A stretch of DNA of 64,000 bases from Armillaria gallica (GCA_037576215.1 JBANDB010000002.1:1240001-1304000), one strand, 5' to 3'; numbered from the stretch's first letter, positions 1-11,640 are shown. The notes: a model not told the origin generated them from the sequence alone. Translations and numbers: made by a program.

Positions 1-459
1 ACCTAGACCAACCCCCCTGTTATAACCAAATTCTCGGTTGTTCAAGCCGGGCTGGGGTGTAGTGGTGAAGTTCCAGTCGAGCATGAGCGGCCGTGACATG
101 CAGAAGAAGGGTATCTGCGAAGTCAAGATGTCCGCCGTTCTGGGTTGTGTTGAAGGATGTGTCTCGAAAAGTGAAGGAGCAACGCACGATCCGAGAACGA
201 GAACGAGAACGAGAACGAGAACGAGAACGAGAACGAGAACGAGAACGGAGGTTTGGGGATCTTCGGTCAAACGATTGGCGAGGACGTTTCCTGCAGTACC
301 ACCTTGTAACGGGTATCAGAAACCATGAGCAGGACAGGTATCCATACCATACGCACCTCCAACGATAATGTAGTCAAATTTAGCAGCTGGAAGGTCGGCG
401 ACTGTTTCGTATATTATAGCCGAGCACAGAGGAAGAAACAGCAACATCAAAGAGAACAT
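1..459 (-). CDS. GMC oxidoreductase (aryl-alcohol-oxidase-like), 5' part only
   Basis: This is the N-terminal part of a secreted FAD-dependent GMC alcohol oxidoreductase that runs off the left window edge. Exons read on the minus strand are 459-357, 302-188 and 139-1, with introns 356-303 (54 nt) and 187-140 (48 nt). The start at 459 is chosen because it gives a hydrophobic signal peptide (MFSLMLLFLPLCSA) followed by the conserved FDYIIVGG. The Rossmann motif [14 protein letters not shown] is intact across intron 1, and exon 3 has the family block PFFC...[12 protein letters not shown]. It is oddly broken at the ADP-ribose-binding strand: the two complete paralogues downstream read SVLVLEAG, but here (Val-Leu)9 runs straight into Gly, so the FAD-binding Glu and the next Ala are missing. 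It is open in frame but may be non-functional. It points away from the other two GMC genes. Confidence 0.85.
193..246 (-). repeat. (GTTCTC)9 coding hexanucleotide microsatellite
   Basis: Nine perfect tandem copies of GAGAAC on the plus strand (GTTCTC on the coding strand) lie inside exon 2 of the partial GMC gene. They are in frame and encode (Val-Leu)9. The paralogues have only two Val-Leu pairs here, followed by Glu-Ala-Gly. The array therefore probably grew from the two native codon pairs and replaced the Glu-Ala codons. Confidence 0.95.
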
Positions 460-2850
460 AATGAAGGGAATAAGTACTGCGTGTGTGTTGTATAAAGATG
501 AATATTGAAGACGGTGGTGTGAGCGGCGTAAGGAGGAAGAGCTGATGAACACCGTTGAGGCGACGAGTCTTGCTGTTTTTAAACCGTGGTTTTGCTGGTT
601 TGTGGCGGCCTACGATCTCGAGAGCCCTTTCATGCATTATGTCTACAAAATCCGGTTCATGATCAGATCTGAACGTTGAACCTTCTTTTACATGATCTGA
701 GATTTAGCGTTTGTGAGGTACGACGGATGGATTCAGACTGTCCTAACTGGAATACTGCGGCTCTAGCATTTTCCAGGCTCCATTGCACGTCGCTCGAGCT
801 GTACACGCACACGGGTACCTAGATCAGAGTTGACCGGCGTTTTATGAACGGAAGCAATGCTGAGACTCTGAGTTGACAGTACTAGTATGGGACCAAGTGA
901 AGCTAAGGAAATGAGATCAGAGACCAGAGTAGTATCCTTGATTTTTTGGGTTTAAAGGGCAGAGGACTCGGCTTCAAGGGAACGGCTAGTTGAGCAGGGG
1001 CCCGGAAATCGGCGCTGAAATGGGCCCCGGAATAAATACCGGGATGAATGGGTGTCGAATCTCGAAGAGATCGATATCTGAAATCTGAGCAACTGAAAGA
1101 TGTAGTGACAGTGTCAGACCAGGCGCTATCCAAACAAAGAAAGGAGGTGGTGGATGGGTCAAAGGAGAGCGAAGAAATGACGGAGCGACTTTGGAGAGAA
1201 GCTCGAAGTAGAAATACTATTGCACGGAATAGTGTAAGCTGAACAAATCAAAAATGATGGCGAGTAAAAGAGCTGGTTCCTGTCCATGGGAGCGGTCTGG
1301 TACGGCAATCCATCAACAGTAATGACCTTAGTGTGAATAAAAAAGGGTGGGCCGTAGTAGATTAGGTTCCAGTATGCAAACATTTTGTGTAATATGATGG
1401 TGCGCGATGTAGGTCCAGAATCATTAAAGCTGCGCGTAGGAACATGGGTGTCAAGTTTCATTGTATACTGGTTGTATATACTTAGCATAGCGCAGAGGTG
1501 GATGATGAAGTACTCACAGTCTGGCTTCCATACCTATTCCCCCAGCGTAGGATCTCGTTCTCCAACCAGGTACTTCCACCTGTGCTCTTTAGCAACCTTC
1601 GCAAGAGTACAGTAGACTTTTGAGGATCCGCCAGCCCGAGCTTTTCGGACTGAGTGAGGCAATCAGATGAGACGTGGCCCGGCGCTATCTCGACAGCTTG
1701 CCTGTCATGAGATTAAGAGTCTGCCTAGACTAGCCCGGCGTACCTTTGTAGTATCGGGGATGCTCGTTTTGAGGCGACTGGGGGTAGCTCGTTAGGATGT
1801 AGCTGTACAATGAAAGCAGATGCTAAGATTTCGTCGCTTTGTTTTGGGACAACATCAGTGGTTTGTGGAGGCGGAGGAGGCGAGCAAGCTCGGCGTTGGC
1901 TTACCGGTATCGTGGGAACAATTTATTTCCGCTCGGCGCCACGTGATGTACGACTCTTAGCTTCAGGCTTCAGCAGGCTTCAGCTTCAAATATTCAATCT
2001 CAGAGTCGCGCTGAATGCCCATACACTCACTACAACCTCACCCCCACCGTAGTCGTCTATGTTGCGTCTGTCTACGAGAGACTAGCTGAATGTGTTGGAC
2101 AGGAAGGATCCATTTCACTGGAGATTGCTCCTGACTGTGGCAACATTTACTGCGGACCCAAGCACGCTAAACAGGACTGGAGGATATAACCAGGGGAATT
2201 GGATGCACCCTAACCGTGCGATTCCAACATCGAACGTAACACTGGCTCCGTAAAAACTTGCACCATAAAAACATGACTCCCGCTAACCTTCAGCGCATAT
2301 AGATGGCATCCGATTATGATTTTCAGTTCCCGCAAGGCATCGACGCTATCATCGACACCGTCAAAGATAAATCCATTTCGACTGTAGAGATAACCAGGAA
2401 CCTTTCGTCCTGCTCTTTGGCTTCGCAGTCATTCCTTCCTCGGACTCGATTGCAAATGTTTAGCGACATCGTTTCACTCAATACCAACAAGATAAAGTGA
2501 TATCATGCTATATGTCTTGCATTATCCCAGCTGCGGCCTGGTCTGTCTCCTTGGGGCAGACACTCACAGCCGAAACTGGTCCACTGATATTATCCATCCT
2601 GCGGCTTACTGCCAATATTTCCACTGTTTATCTTATCAATGTTTCGTGTGACAACCTGCCGCAGATGTGCTCGATGTGCTCTGCTCTTATCCTCTCACCA
2701 GAACATTACTCAACACTGTCTTTATCGCATTGATCGATTCCTTCCTCTCTTCTTTTCGCAGTTGCACCGGTCGGGTGCCCACGGATTTCTCCATATATCT
2801 GGCCTGTTCTACATCGCAAATTTGCTGCAGAAGAACAGGCAGTCAATTGA
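460..2850. other. Intergenic region, no supported gene
   Basis: About 2.4 kb between the partial GMC gene and the duplicated GMC block. Only short, mutually overlapping reading frames occur. None shows a recognisable domain, signal peptide or exon series that I can defend. The part next to 459 should contain the promoter of the minus-strand GMC gene, but no convincing TATA element was found. Confidence 0.5.
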
Positions 2851-3057
2851 CGGCAACCGTCCCATTGCGATTGTGTTTCTCCACCATCATGTTCAGTCTC
2901 TTGCCCCTTGATATGTTATCTCCTGCGCTACCATTCAGTCCCTTTCATGCTCCGCTGATTTGCACAGGACGTTCGTCGCCTTAGTGCTGCACCAGATTCT
3001 TCAGAAGGAATCAATGTGGCTCACATTCTAGCTGGAGCATCGGCGAACACAAAATAG
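2851..3057 (+). repeat. Left copy of a duplicated block upstream of GMC genes
   Basis: About 200 bp that recurs with point differences at 6417-6624. Both copies share the run from TTTCTCCACCATCATGTTCAGTC through the blocks GTCGCCTTAGTGCTGCACCAG and GACGAACACAAAAT-like ends. Each copy lies upstream of one complete GMC gene (902 and 1329 bp before the ATG). This suggests that the repeat unit of the tandem duplication included intergenic DNA as well as the gene. Confidence 0.75.
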
Positions 3058-3958
3058 ACGTCCGATCGTCTTTGTAAGCTTTCTTTGCTTCAGGTCCTTT
3101 ACTCGGCGCTGACCGACCTTGAAGGGTAAATCTATCTCCGTCATTGCGCCAAATCTGCTATCCAAAGGGGTCACGTGAAGATCGCGCTTGAATAGGTTTT
3201 CACCGACAGTTGCCGCTCAAGTTGCAGTCACACGGTTCTCCTCGATACTATGACCACGGAACTTACTGCTAGGCGCGGCCCCTCCTGCGAGTCCTCGGTC
3301 CCGATCTTGTCGGATGATTCAAATGCCCGACCTCCAACAGTGCTCTGGTATGCCACACTCATACCTGAAAGATGCCTTGGATTGCGGTGACACTCATCTG
3401 GCGGGTCCTGCTGAAGCGTGCCACGCTCCCGCGGGCGATTCCATCACCAGCGAATGTTTTGTACCAGGGTTTTTCTTAGTTTCGATACCCGCGTCGGTTT
3501 TCGGGGCTTGTGTTTCAGTCGTCGATGCGCATTTAGCGGCCCGCCATTCTGATATTGCATTCGATTTTCGGTGCGATAACCCATACCAGAAGATACAAGT
3601 GTCTCAGAGGTTTGGACCGCAGTGTAACTCATCCGCCTGTACCGGGCAACCTGCGTGTAGACGAAGTTCGTCCCCATTGGTTTATCGGTACTGGCGCTCT
3701 TTGTCGGGGAAATTGGAGCGCGCGCCCGGAAATCGATCCCCTTTGGAGCGCCTCTTTCTTATTGTTTCGGGTTGCCGTCCCTCGCCACTCCGACATAGGA
3801 TCCACACGAAATCCGCATACGCTTCAGCACAGCTCCGATTTTAGTGTTCAACCCTAGGGCATGCTCTCATCGCAACTGCCTCTTACGACATCCCTTACTG
3901 CGCTTCTTGGGATACCTTACTCTTAAAAGCATTCAGTGGCTAGTGTTTCTCCGCACAT
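3058..3958. other. Upstream region of the first complete GMC gene
   Basis: About 0.9 kb without a supported gene. A 176-codon frame (3314-3844) is open on the plus strand. It has no counterpart upstream of the tandem paralogue, no recognisable domain and no sensible exon context, so it is not called. The 3' part should hold the promoter of the GMC gene that starts at 3959. Confidence 0.45.
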
Positions 3959-6198
3959 ATGATGTTTCTCCGTCTTCTCTTCCTAGTGCCTATATGCTCA
4001 GCAGCGATATATGAAAGACTGGCAGATGTCCCGACGCAGGACTTTGACTATATCATTGTGGGAGGTGCGTGCTTGAAGTTGAGCTCCGTTATCTATTACT
4101 CACGGTCTTGCTCGTAGGCGGAACGGCAGGAAACGTCCTCGCCAATCGTTTGACAGAACATCAGAACACGTCGGTGCTTGTCCTCGAAGCAGGACAATCG
4201 TGCGCTGTTCTTTCCCCTCCCTCATATTCAAAGCTCATATAATTCATAGGACGGCTGATGTCCTAGTGTCGGAGGTGCCGTTCTTCTGCACGTCGGCGAC
4301 GCCCAACACGCTAGTAGACTGGAATTTTACCACCACTCCCCAATCCGGCTTCAATGGACGGTCTATTCATTATGGAAGGGGTTTCGGTTTGGGTGGGAGT
4401 AGCGCAGTTAGTGAGTTCATCCCGATCTTCTCGTCAGTGGATGCTCATACATGTTCTTAGATTATATGACATATACACGTGGCTCATCGCAGGACTACGA
4501 TCGATATGCGAGTGTTTCTGGGGACCAAGGGTGGGGATGGATTAAGATGGCTCCGTATATCCTAAAGGTCGGGCATACAGGACTTATCCCAGACCTTACT
4601 GATTTCTGTGGATGATTATAGAACGAACGCTTTGTTCCCCCGGCAGACCATCACAATATCACTGGCGAATTCAATCCTTCAGTGCATAACTATGACGGAA
4701 TGACTTCTGTGTCACTCCCCGAATACCCGCAGGATATCGATGAGCGGATCATCCAAGCTACCGCGGAGCTCCCAGACGAGTTTCCGTTCAATATGGATCT
4801 TAATTCTGGATATCATTTGGGTATTGGTGGGTGGAAAGTTGGGATGTTCTGGCATAGACTGACATCGTGATCATTGAAGGCTGGCATCAGAAGACTATTG
4901 GGAACGGGACGAGGAGCACTTCGGAGACGGCGTATCTCGGTCATGGGTATGTCGACAGAAAGAATCTGCATGTGCTTGTGCATGCGTATGTGACCCGGAT
5001 ACTCGTAGCGAACGCCTCCGACTCGGGCAGTTCCCCACGCTTTGATACTGTTGAATTCACACAGGATGCTGGAGGTTAGACTCTTTACGTCTTTGGAAAG
5101 TGAACTGTGTTACTGATGAGAGTTCCAGCCACGATACAGACCCTTTCTCCTCCTAATCTCAAAGAGATCATCCTCTCAGCTGGATCTATCGGCACGCCTC
5201 ACATCCTGCTCAACTCGGGTGTTGGCGATGCCGACGAACTTTCTGCGCTGGGCATCTCCTCGACCGTACACCTACCAGATGTTGGGAAGAACCTGACGGA
5301 TCACCCCATGCTGAATCTTGCTTGGACGGTGAACGACACGAACACAATCGAGAATGTGTACTGGAGGAACGAGACGTACCAAACTGAGGCTCTAGAAGAG
5401 TGGCAAGCGAATCGAACAGGGTTCGTGGCCAACACGTTTTCGAATCATCAGGGGTTCCTCCGTGTGGAGGATGGTGTCTTGGAGAAAGATCCGTGTTCAG
5501 GCGGACGGACAGGGAGTTTTGAACTAATTTTCTCGGTGAGTCCGGAATGCGTGGCGAGTGTCTGTACATGCTGAGCGTGTACATGCAGGGCGGTATACCT
5601 AGTGGCACAATCCCGCCTACCGGGGACTACATGTCAATGACAGTGGTCGTGGTTTGTCCACTTTCTCGTATGTAACCTCTTCCTTTCTCTATATTTTGGC
5701 TGACTCCTTATCATGAAGGCGGAAGTGTAACTATCAACAGCACCAATCCCCTCACGCCACCGCTCATCAATCCCAACTTTTTATCGGAAGCCCAGGATAT
5801 GACGATCATGCAGTACGGCATCCAGAAGGCCTTGAAATTCGTCACAGCACCTGTATGGGAGGATTATGTCCTCGCGCTGGCGACGAATATCACGGATCTG
5901 GAGGGGTTCATTCGGAATGAGACAGGTACGACAAACCATCCGGTTAGTACCGCAAGTATGTCGCCGTTCAACGCGACTTGGGGAGTTGTCGATCCGGATT
6001 TGAAGCTCAAGCAGGCGGTGGGGGTGAGGATCGTGGATGCGTCTGTTTTGGTGGGTATTTTCGCTTTGTTTTGGTGATGATTCTGAGTTGCTGATTTGCG
6101 ACTTGTAGCCGTTTATACCTGCGGGGCATACCCAAGCGGCAGTGTATGGGTTTGCGGAGCGGGCGGCGGATTTAATAAAGGGAGAGCATACTGGTTGA
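3959..6198 (+). CDS. GMC oxidoreductase, aryl-alcohol-oxidase-like (copy 1), complete
   Basis: Secreted FAD enzyme of the GMC (AA3) family, which oxidises alcohols, with reduction of O2 to H2O2 in aryl-alcohol oxidases. The ten exons are 3959-4064, 4118-4199, 4250-4410, 4461-4567, 4622-4826, 4880-5074, 5129-5535, 5589-5667, 5719-6050 and 6109-6198. They sum to 1764 nt, giving 587 residues. The start gives signal peptide [15 protein letters not shown]. Visible motifs are the FAD Rossmann site VGGGTAGN; LVLEAG with the ADP-binding Glu; GMC signature 1 [14 protein letters not shown]; signature 2 [17 protein letters not shown]; and the catalytic pair His521 (NHPVSTASM) and His565 (PAGHTQ), 44 residues apart as in aryl-alcohol oxidase. 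Odd points are the weak donors GTGCGC (intron 2) and GTCGGG (intron 4). The substrate cannot be told from sequence. It appears intact and has a tandem paralogue at 7953. Confidence 0.95.
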
Positions 6199-6416
6199 CT
6201 ATACTAAGAGCCTTCATTTCCTATAATATAAGGTTGCAGACGTACATACTTGTCTTAGCAACGCTAATGAGACACTAATAATATTAGAAAATCCAAGAGC
6301 CCTCTTTGACTGTCCAATCAGCGTGGAAGAAGCGGGATTTGCAAGGTTTTCATCTAGTACATCGGAGCGTGTTTGTAGGTGACAAATTCGAAGGCCACGT
6401 GCCCAACCGCCGACGG

Positions 6417-6624
6417 CAATCGCGAACCGTGGCCTTCCTTGTTTCTCCACTATCATGTTCAGTCCCAAGTCGCCCCTTGGAAGGTTATCCTCCTGCGTTA
6501 CCATCCAATGCCCTTTCGTGCTCCTCTTATTCCCAGGACGATTCGTCGCCTTAGTGCTGCACCAGGATCCTCATAAGGAATCAATGTACTCACATTCTAG
6601 CTAGAGTACCGACGAACACAAAAT
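6417..6624 (+). repeat. Right copy of the duplicated upstream block
   Basis: Matches 2851-3057 with scattered substitutions and small indels. It marks the same place relative to the second complete GMC gene and supports a segmental tandem duplication of about 3.6 kb. Confidence 0.75.
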
Positions 6625-7222
6625 GCAAGAACGGCGAAGTAGCAGACGAGCTGGAGAGCAACATGCCTGGGTCTGGGGAACTTTTGTCGACTTTGTCCCA
6701 TCTTTTCAATCTTGCCAAATGAAACCGCCTACCGTGATTGCTCAGCCTCATTCCCATGTCAGCCGGCACATTCAGAGAACTTCTCGAAAATTATTCCAGA
6801 GTTCCACGCCGTGCTCCAAACGTACCTACCAGCGGCCAAACTTTGTCGTTGTTGTACCGGTTTTTTGGGGGCTATGCACTCAGCAAGAACCTGCTATATA
6901 GTGCTTTGGGTCTGTTTCAAGCAATGGGACCTGCATATATTTGCCAAACGCCTAGAATGACTTAGGTCGTGAACCTATGTCACAGCGGAGGTGAGTATTT
7001 AACGTGCACGGTCCTTGGGCTCAGGAGCTAGTCACTCATTTCTTCACTAGTCTAATAATATATGCTCTTCTTTAACGAGTTAAGCCTCCGGCCAACGTCC
7101 GTGCAGCATGTATGCATAGAAGTGGGCCCCTAAAGTACATCCTTATGCCAAGTACATCGGCCGTTTAATTAAGCCTCCTATAGCTGCTGACCATACCATC
7201 AGTGGCGCACTGTAAACTGAAT

Positions 7223-7414
7223 TCACAGCTGGGGGGCGACTATTTGTGGATGGTCAAAATAGAATCAATTTGAAATGCCAATTTTTGGGCGGGGCAAAAT
7301 CCTTCGATATTTCCTTATTAGGCAATTCCCCAGATTTTGATTGAGGCAAAATCCGATATTTCGCACTTTGATTCTAATTTTGACTCGTTCAAAATGGTCG
7401 CCGCCCAGCTGTGA
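7223..7414. mobile_element. MITE-like foldback element upstream of the second GMC gene
   Basis: A ~190 bp inverted repeat. The left end begins TCACAGCTGGGGGGCGAC and the right end closes GTCGCCGCCCAGCTGTGA. The arms continue with GTCAAAAT..AGAATCAA matching its complement on the right. The flanks share a short ATTC, which may be a target duplication. The corresponding region of the first GMC copy lacks it, so it probably inserted after the gene duplication. The superfamily is not determined. Confidence 0.6.
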
Positions 7415-7913
7415 TTCCAGGAACCCGAGGAGCGGGGACTGTGTCTGTAACAGGCACGCCGGCCTCTCTGAATAGCTTCAAATACATTGTTAACAATCGC
7501 TCTGTCAAGGCCATCACTACAGGGAGAGCACTCAATTCCGACACCACAAGTCCTCCGAAGTCGCACCCGGAGGATCATACAAGTTGGACGTATATCTGCG
7601 TGTACTTGGGACTTAGAACACACAAGCTGCATGTCTGGGCGACTATGAGGGTGACGGGTGTTTTCCTTCCTCTTGCCAGAATAGCACAGGCGCCTATTCC
7701 AAGAGGCATAATCACCCGAGGTCGAAGGACCACCATAATCTCCTTTGGGAACCATAGCACCCTAGTTGCCTCGTCGAGCTGTCTGGCACGATCGTCTGTC
7801 GCTCTCTATGTTACGCGGCACAGGTCGAAATCCACCGAGGCATCCACACAAAGTCCCGGTTTCATCTTCGAACCGCGCCTTGATCACGGCATGTATCTTC
7901 AACAATGAAGCAC

Positions 7914-7920
7914 TTATAAA
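7914..7920 (+). promoter_or_regulatory. TATA-like box of the second GMC gene
   Basis: TTATAAA lies 33-39 bp before the ATG at 7953, in GCACTTATAAACAGC. The spacing is short but possible for a fungal promoter with a short leader. Confidence 0.35.
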
Positions 7921-7952
7921 CAGCGCATAGCTGCTCGTTCCCCGAACACGCC

Positions 7953-10180
7953 ATGTTTTCCCCACGGATCTTGGGGTTTCTTCTTCCTGTGGCATGCTCT
8001 GCTGCGATATACGAGAACTTTGCGGACCTCCCAAAGCTCGACTTCGACTATATAATTGTGGGAGGTACGTGTAGTGCCCATGCCGTCGCTCAGTCGCTAA
8101 TTTGTGGAAAGGCGGTACGGCGGGGAACGTTCTTGCGAATCGATTGACTGAGCAGAAGAATACATCCGTGCTTGTCCTCGAAGCAGGTCAACCGTGCGTC
8201 ACTCCCCGCTCTTCCCGCGCGTGGTCCTGAAGCCATCTTATATTTAAAGGACCGCCGACGTCCTTGTTTCACAAGTCCCATTCTTCTGCCCACAGGCGAC
8301 ACCAAACACGTCTCTCGACTGGAACTTCACCACGACGCCTCAGCCGGGGTTCAATGGACGAGCCATTTCGTACCCGAGGGGTTTTGGGCTTGGCGGGAGT
8401 AGTGCCGTTAGTGAGTCAATTTCATTGAACTGTTACGTGTTTTTCATTGCCATCGTGAAGACTATATGGCCTACACCCGTGGATCATCTGAGGACTACGA
8501 TCGATATGCGCGCGTAACCGGCGACGAGGGGTGGGGATGGGATGAGCTACTGCCTTACATTCTAAGAGTTTGTACCTCTCTCCCGAATAATTCTTGAAGG
8601 ATATCTGAGTGACTGGTTGTAGAACGAGCGATTCGTTGCTCCCGCAGACCATTCTAACACAACAGGCGAATTTAACCCTGCGGTACACAATTTCGACGGC
8701 GTCAATTCTGTCTCGCTGCCTGGATACCCGAAGGCGATCGATGGACGCGTCATTCAGGCCACGCAGGAGCTGCAAGGCGAGTTTTCATTCAATTTGGATT
8801 ATAATTCCGGGTATCATCTGGGCATTGGTGGGTATAGGTATTTTTCTGTCGGGCGGGCTGGCTAAAATTGGACTTCTAGGATGGGAGCAAACGACTGTGG
8901 GGAACGGGACGAGGAGTAGTTCAGAGACGTCGTACCTTGCACCTGGCTATATTGACAGAAAGAATTTGCATGTGCTAATACACTCGTATGTCACGCGCAT
9001 TCTGACACCCAACAAAACGACTTCGCACCACCAGCCGAACTTCAATACTGTAGAGTTCACACAGGATGCCGGATGTAGGTTCCTGCAATATCCTATCGCG
9101 AGTGTGAGCTAATGATCCTAGCCACGATTCACACCCTTTCACCCCTCAAGGAAATCATCCTCTCAGCTGGAACCGTTGGGACACCGCACATCCTTCTCAA
9201 CTCCGGTATTGGAGACGCCGCCGAACTCAGCGCGGTGGGCGTTACCCCTACCGTGCATCTTCCCGACGTTGGAAAGAACCTCACTGACCACCCTCGGTGG
9301 GGTGCCGCCTGGTTTGTCAACGATACTAACACAATCGAGAATGTCTACTGGCGGAATGCCACATTTCAAGCCGAGGCACTAGCTGAGTGGCAAGCTAATC
9401 GGACCGGGTTCATCGCTAGCGCAAGTGCCAACCATTTGGGTTTCTTCAGGGTGGATGAGGGTGTCCTGGAGGAGGAACCATGCTCGGGGAAGAATACGGG
9501 ACATTATGAATTGATTTTTTCGGTAGGTCTAGGGTTCCTTCCATGGTATTTTACTATGTATGTGCTGATTGCGTACTATAAGGGTGGGATTGGCTCTGGC
9601 ACAATCCCTGCTACGGGGAGCTACCTCACAATGGGAATCATACTAATCTGTCCGCTCTCTCGTACGTCCGTCTCCTCCTTCCCTTCCCTATCCAACTTCA
9701 ACTTCTTTCTAGGAGGGAATATTACCATCAACGGCACCGATCCTCTCTCACCCCCACTCATTAATCCGAACTTTTTATCACACCCACAAGACATGACCAT
9801 CATGCAGCACAGCCTAGCGGGTGCGCAGCGGTTCCTCAGTGCGCCTGTATGGGAAGACTACGTCCTCGGAATATCAACGAATATCACCGATCTGGAGGGG
9901 AGCATAAGGAATACTGCGGACTCGACGTATCATCCTGTTAGTACGGCGAGTATGTCTGCCCGCGATGCTACCTGGGGAGTCGTGGATCCGGATTTGAAAC
10001 TCAAGAAGGCGGTGGGAGTAAGGGTTGTTGATGCATCTGTTTTGGTGAGTTGAACCTATTTTAACGGGACTTTTGCTGATTTTATTTGACTTGTAGCCGT
10101 ACGTACCGGCGGGGCATACGCAGGCGGCGGTATACGCCATCGCAGAGAGGGCAGCGGATTTGATTAAAAACTCACGTTGA
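7953..10180 (+). CDS. GMC oxidoreductase, aryl-alcohol-oxidase-like (copy 2), complete
   Basis: Tandem paralogue of the gene at 3959 with the same exon plan. Exons are 7953-8064, 8112-8193, 8250-8410, 8461-8567, 8623-8827, 8880-9074, 9122-9522, 9583-9661, 9713-10044 and 10097-10180, totalling 1758 nt or 585 residues. Six exons (2-6 and 8) and exon 9 have exactly the length of the first copy. The signal peptide is MFSPRILGFLLPVACSA. The FAD site VGGGTAGN, LVLEAGQ, GMC signature 1 ([14 protein letters not shown]), signature 2 ([17 protein letters not shown]) and catalytic His521 (YHPVSTASM) and His565 (PAGHTQ) are all present. Residue 520 is Tyr here and Asn in copy 1, next to the catalytic His, so substrate range may differ. 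It should act as a secreted H2O2-producing alcohol oxidase in lignocellulose or aromatic turnover; that role is inferred from the family. Confidence 0.95.
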
Positions 10181-10540
10181 GGCCGAGCTGCATTTTTTCT
10201 TCTCCTAGTTTCGGGCTCGTCATAAAAGTGACCAAGGCGAACAAAGAAATTCGCTGTGGATTGACCATGTAAAATATACGATGATATAATAACGGAGGAA
10301 AGGGAGGGAAAGACTGCTAATAGAAAAGATTTCGAAACCAGTGAGGTAACTGCGTGGCTGGACTTCCCGATGACCGGGCTGGCGAAGCTTTTTGTCGAGT
10401 GCCCCAATATTTTTCAAGTTCGGATGAGAACATACACCATGAAAAGAAAGTTCGACGCACGTGATCGACAACAGATCCACAATTAATAACTGAGTTCAGC
10501 CTAACCTGATTTCTTATCTGCGTCGCCTCACAGGGACCAG
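10181..10540. other. Downstream region of the GMC cluster
   Basis: About 360 bp with no supported gene. A 177-codon minus-strand frame here is mostly the shadow of the last GMC exons. This is the border between the CpG-rich gene island and the repeat-rich remainder. Confidence 0.45.
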
Positions 10541-11330
10541 AAAAAGGATTCCGCAAAACCCAGAATGATATGGCGGGCATAAGGGGGAGCGTAGAGGAAG
10601 CGGTGTCTGTTATACACACAGACTGAAGGAGGTATTTGTTTCGGATGCCTGTAGCCAGTGCGAGCATCGAGGTGCAGCTAAGGTTGAGTGCATCTTTGGG
10701 ATCAAGTGAAGGCACCAGTGGAAGACGCCCTCACTTCATATCCTGGATAGAGGTCGTGTTGAACTTGAGATTCTCTTCCATGACACGAAAGAAAGTTTGA
10801 TGGGCCCTTCGGTTTATGCCAGCTTGTGAGACAAGCGTGACCATCATAGCCTCAAATGATCCATCCTTGGCGCAAATGCATTAGCATCATGAAAAGTTCC
10901 GTCAAGATGTGAAACTGTACCACGACGAGTTTCTCCATCTAGCTTTGTGATCCTTGATAGCATATATCTGCTACAGAAAATAGAAAATCCTTCTGTGAAG
11001 ACGCGACATTCCTATTTTGAGTGATGAAACGACGTGAAGTGAAAAAGAAGCATTTACGTTCACTAAATGCGATCCGAACACACTGGGCCAGTCAACGTGT
11101 TTTGAGGACTTTGAAACAGGCCTAGAACTTGGGGCAAAGGTAATGCCAATACGCCAGCGAGTCGCTATGCAAGCATCGAACGAAGACGCGTCCAGTGATA
11201 CGATCGTTGAAGAGTCGCCGCATCGGGAGCGTGAGAATGATAAATCCAGTGGCAAACATCCCGAGCTGCCGAAAATTCTGACATATCTCTCTTGTCTGTA
11301 AACCAGCTGTAAACACTGAAGGCGACAAGT
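10541..11330 (+). repeat. Dispersed repeat R, copy i (least decayed)
   Basis: Related to 36250-37030 and 58152-58900. Shared stretches include GAATGATATGGCGGGCATAAG, CCTCACTTCATATCCTGGAT and TTGAGATTCTCTTCCATGACAC. This copy keeps many CpG sites that are TpG or CpA in the other two: GTGCGAGCATCGAG here is GTGCAAGCATTGAG at 36 kb. On the minus strand the three copies share a peptide-like stretch (DGS(F/Y)EAM...MEENLKF...SIQDMK), so R may derive from a coding transposon. Its class is unknown to me. Confidence 0.6.
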
Positions 11331-11559
11331 TGGTACTTCTCGTAGAACTACTTTCAATGATTCATTTTACACCTGTCATCCTTGGAAAGTGAAATGTCGT
11401 TCTTGAAGTTTCAGTGCTAAGGGCATCGACTCTTTCCTCTCTTCTGGTTGCTTCGAATTTCCCCCAAGTAAGTGTTTGGAGACGGTCACTTTCACGTCTC
11501 GACGGAAATTACTCTTAGCTCTGGATCAAAACACGGATAATATTGCCGCCTCTCATGAT

Positions 11560-11640
11560 GTCCATTTTAGTGTTTTCGGGTGGGCGGCAGCTCGGGGTTC
11601 AATTCCCCGTATCCGAACGTCTGCCTGGGTAACACTGATA
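11560..11640 (+). repeat. tRNA-like SINE fragment 1
   Basis: CGGGGTTCAATTCCCCG is a perfect T-arm-like hairpin with a pol III B-box (GGTTCAATTCC, 11596-11606). There is no complete cloverleaf, so it is not a tRNA gene. It resembles the fragments at 12.4, 14.4, 15.8 and 37.5 kb. Confidence 0.45.

Larger units (their letters stand above)
6199..7952. other. Intergenic region between the tandem GMC genes
   Basis: About 1.75 kb. It contains the second copy of the duplicated block (6417-6624), a foldback element (7223-7414) and a TATA-like box just before the next GMC gene. A 165-codon frame at 7411-7908 overlaps the end of the foldback and has no recognisable content, so no gene is called. The extra ~430 bp relative to the upstream region of the first copy is partly the foldback insertion. 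Confidence 0.55.

Noticed and set aside
193..246. Telomere-like or CRISPR-like short repeats
   Set aside because: Uniform hexamers without spacers inside a coding exon; no CRISPR arrays are expected or seen in this fungal sequence.
38..328. ORF with a poly Arg-Thr run on the plus strand
   Set aside because: It is the complementary reading of the (GTTCTC)9 array in the minus-strand GMC exon.
2303..2500. 65-codon ORF upstream of the GMC block
   Set aside because: Short, no domain, no exon partner with convincing splice sites.
3314..3844. 176-codon ORF before the first complete GMC gene
   Set aside because: Not preserved before the tandem paralogue and without recognisable features.
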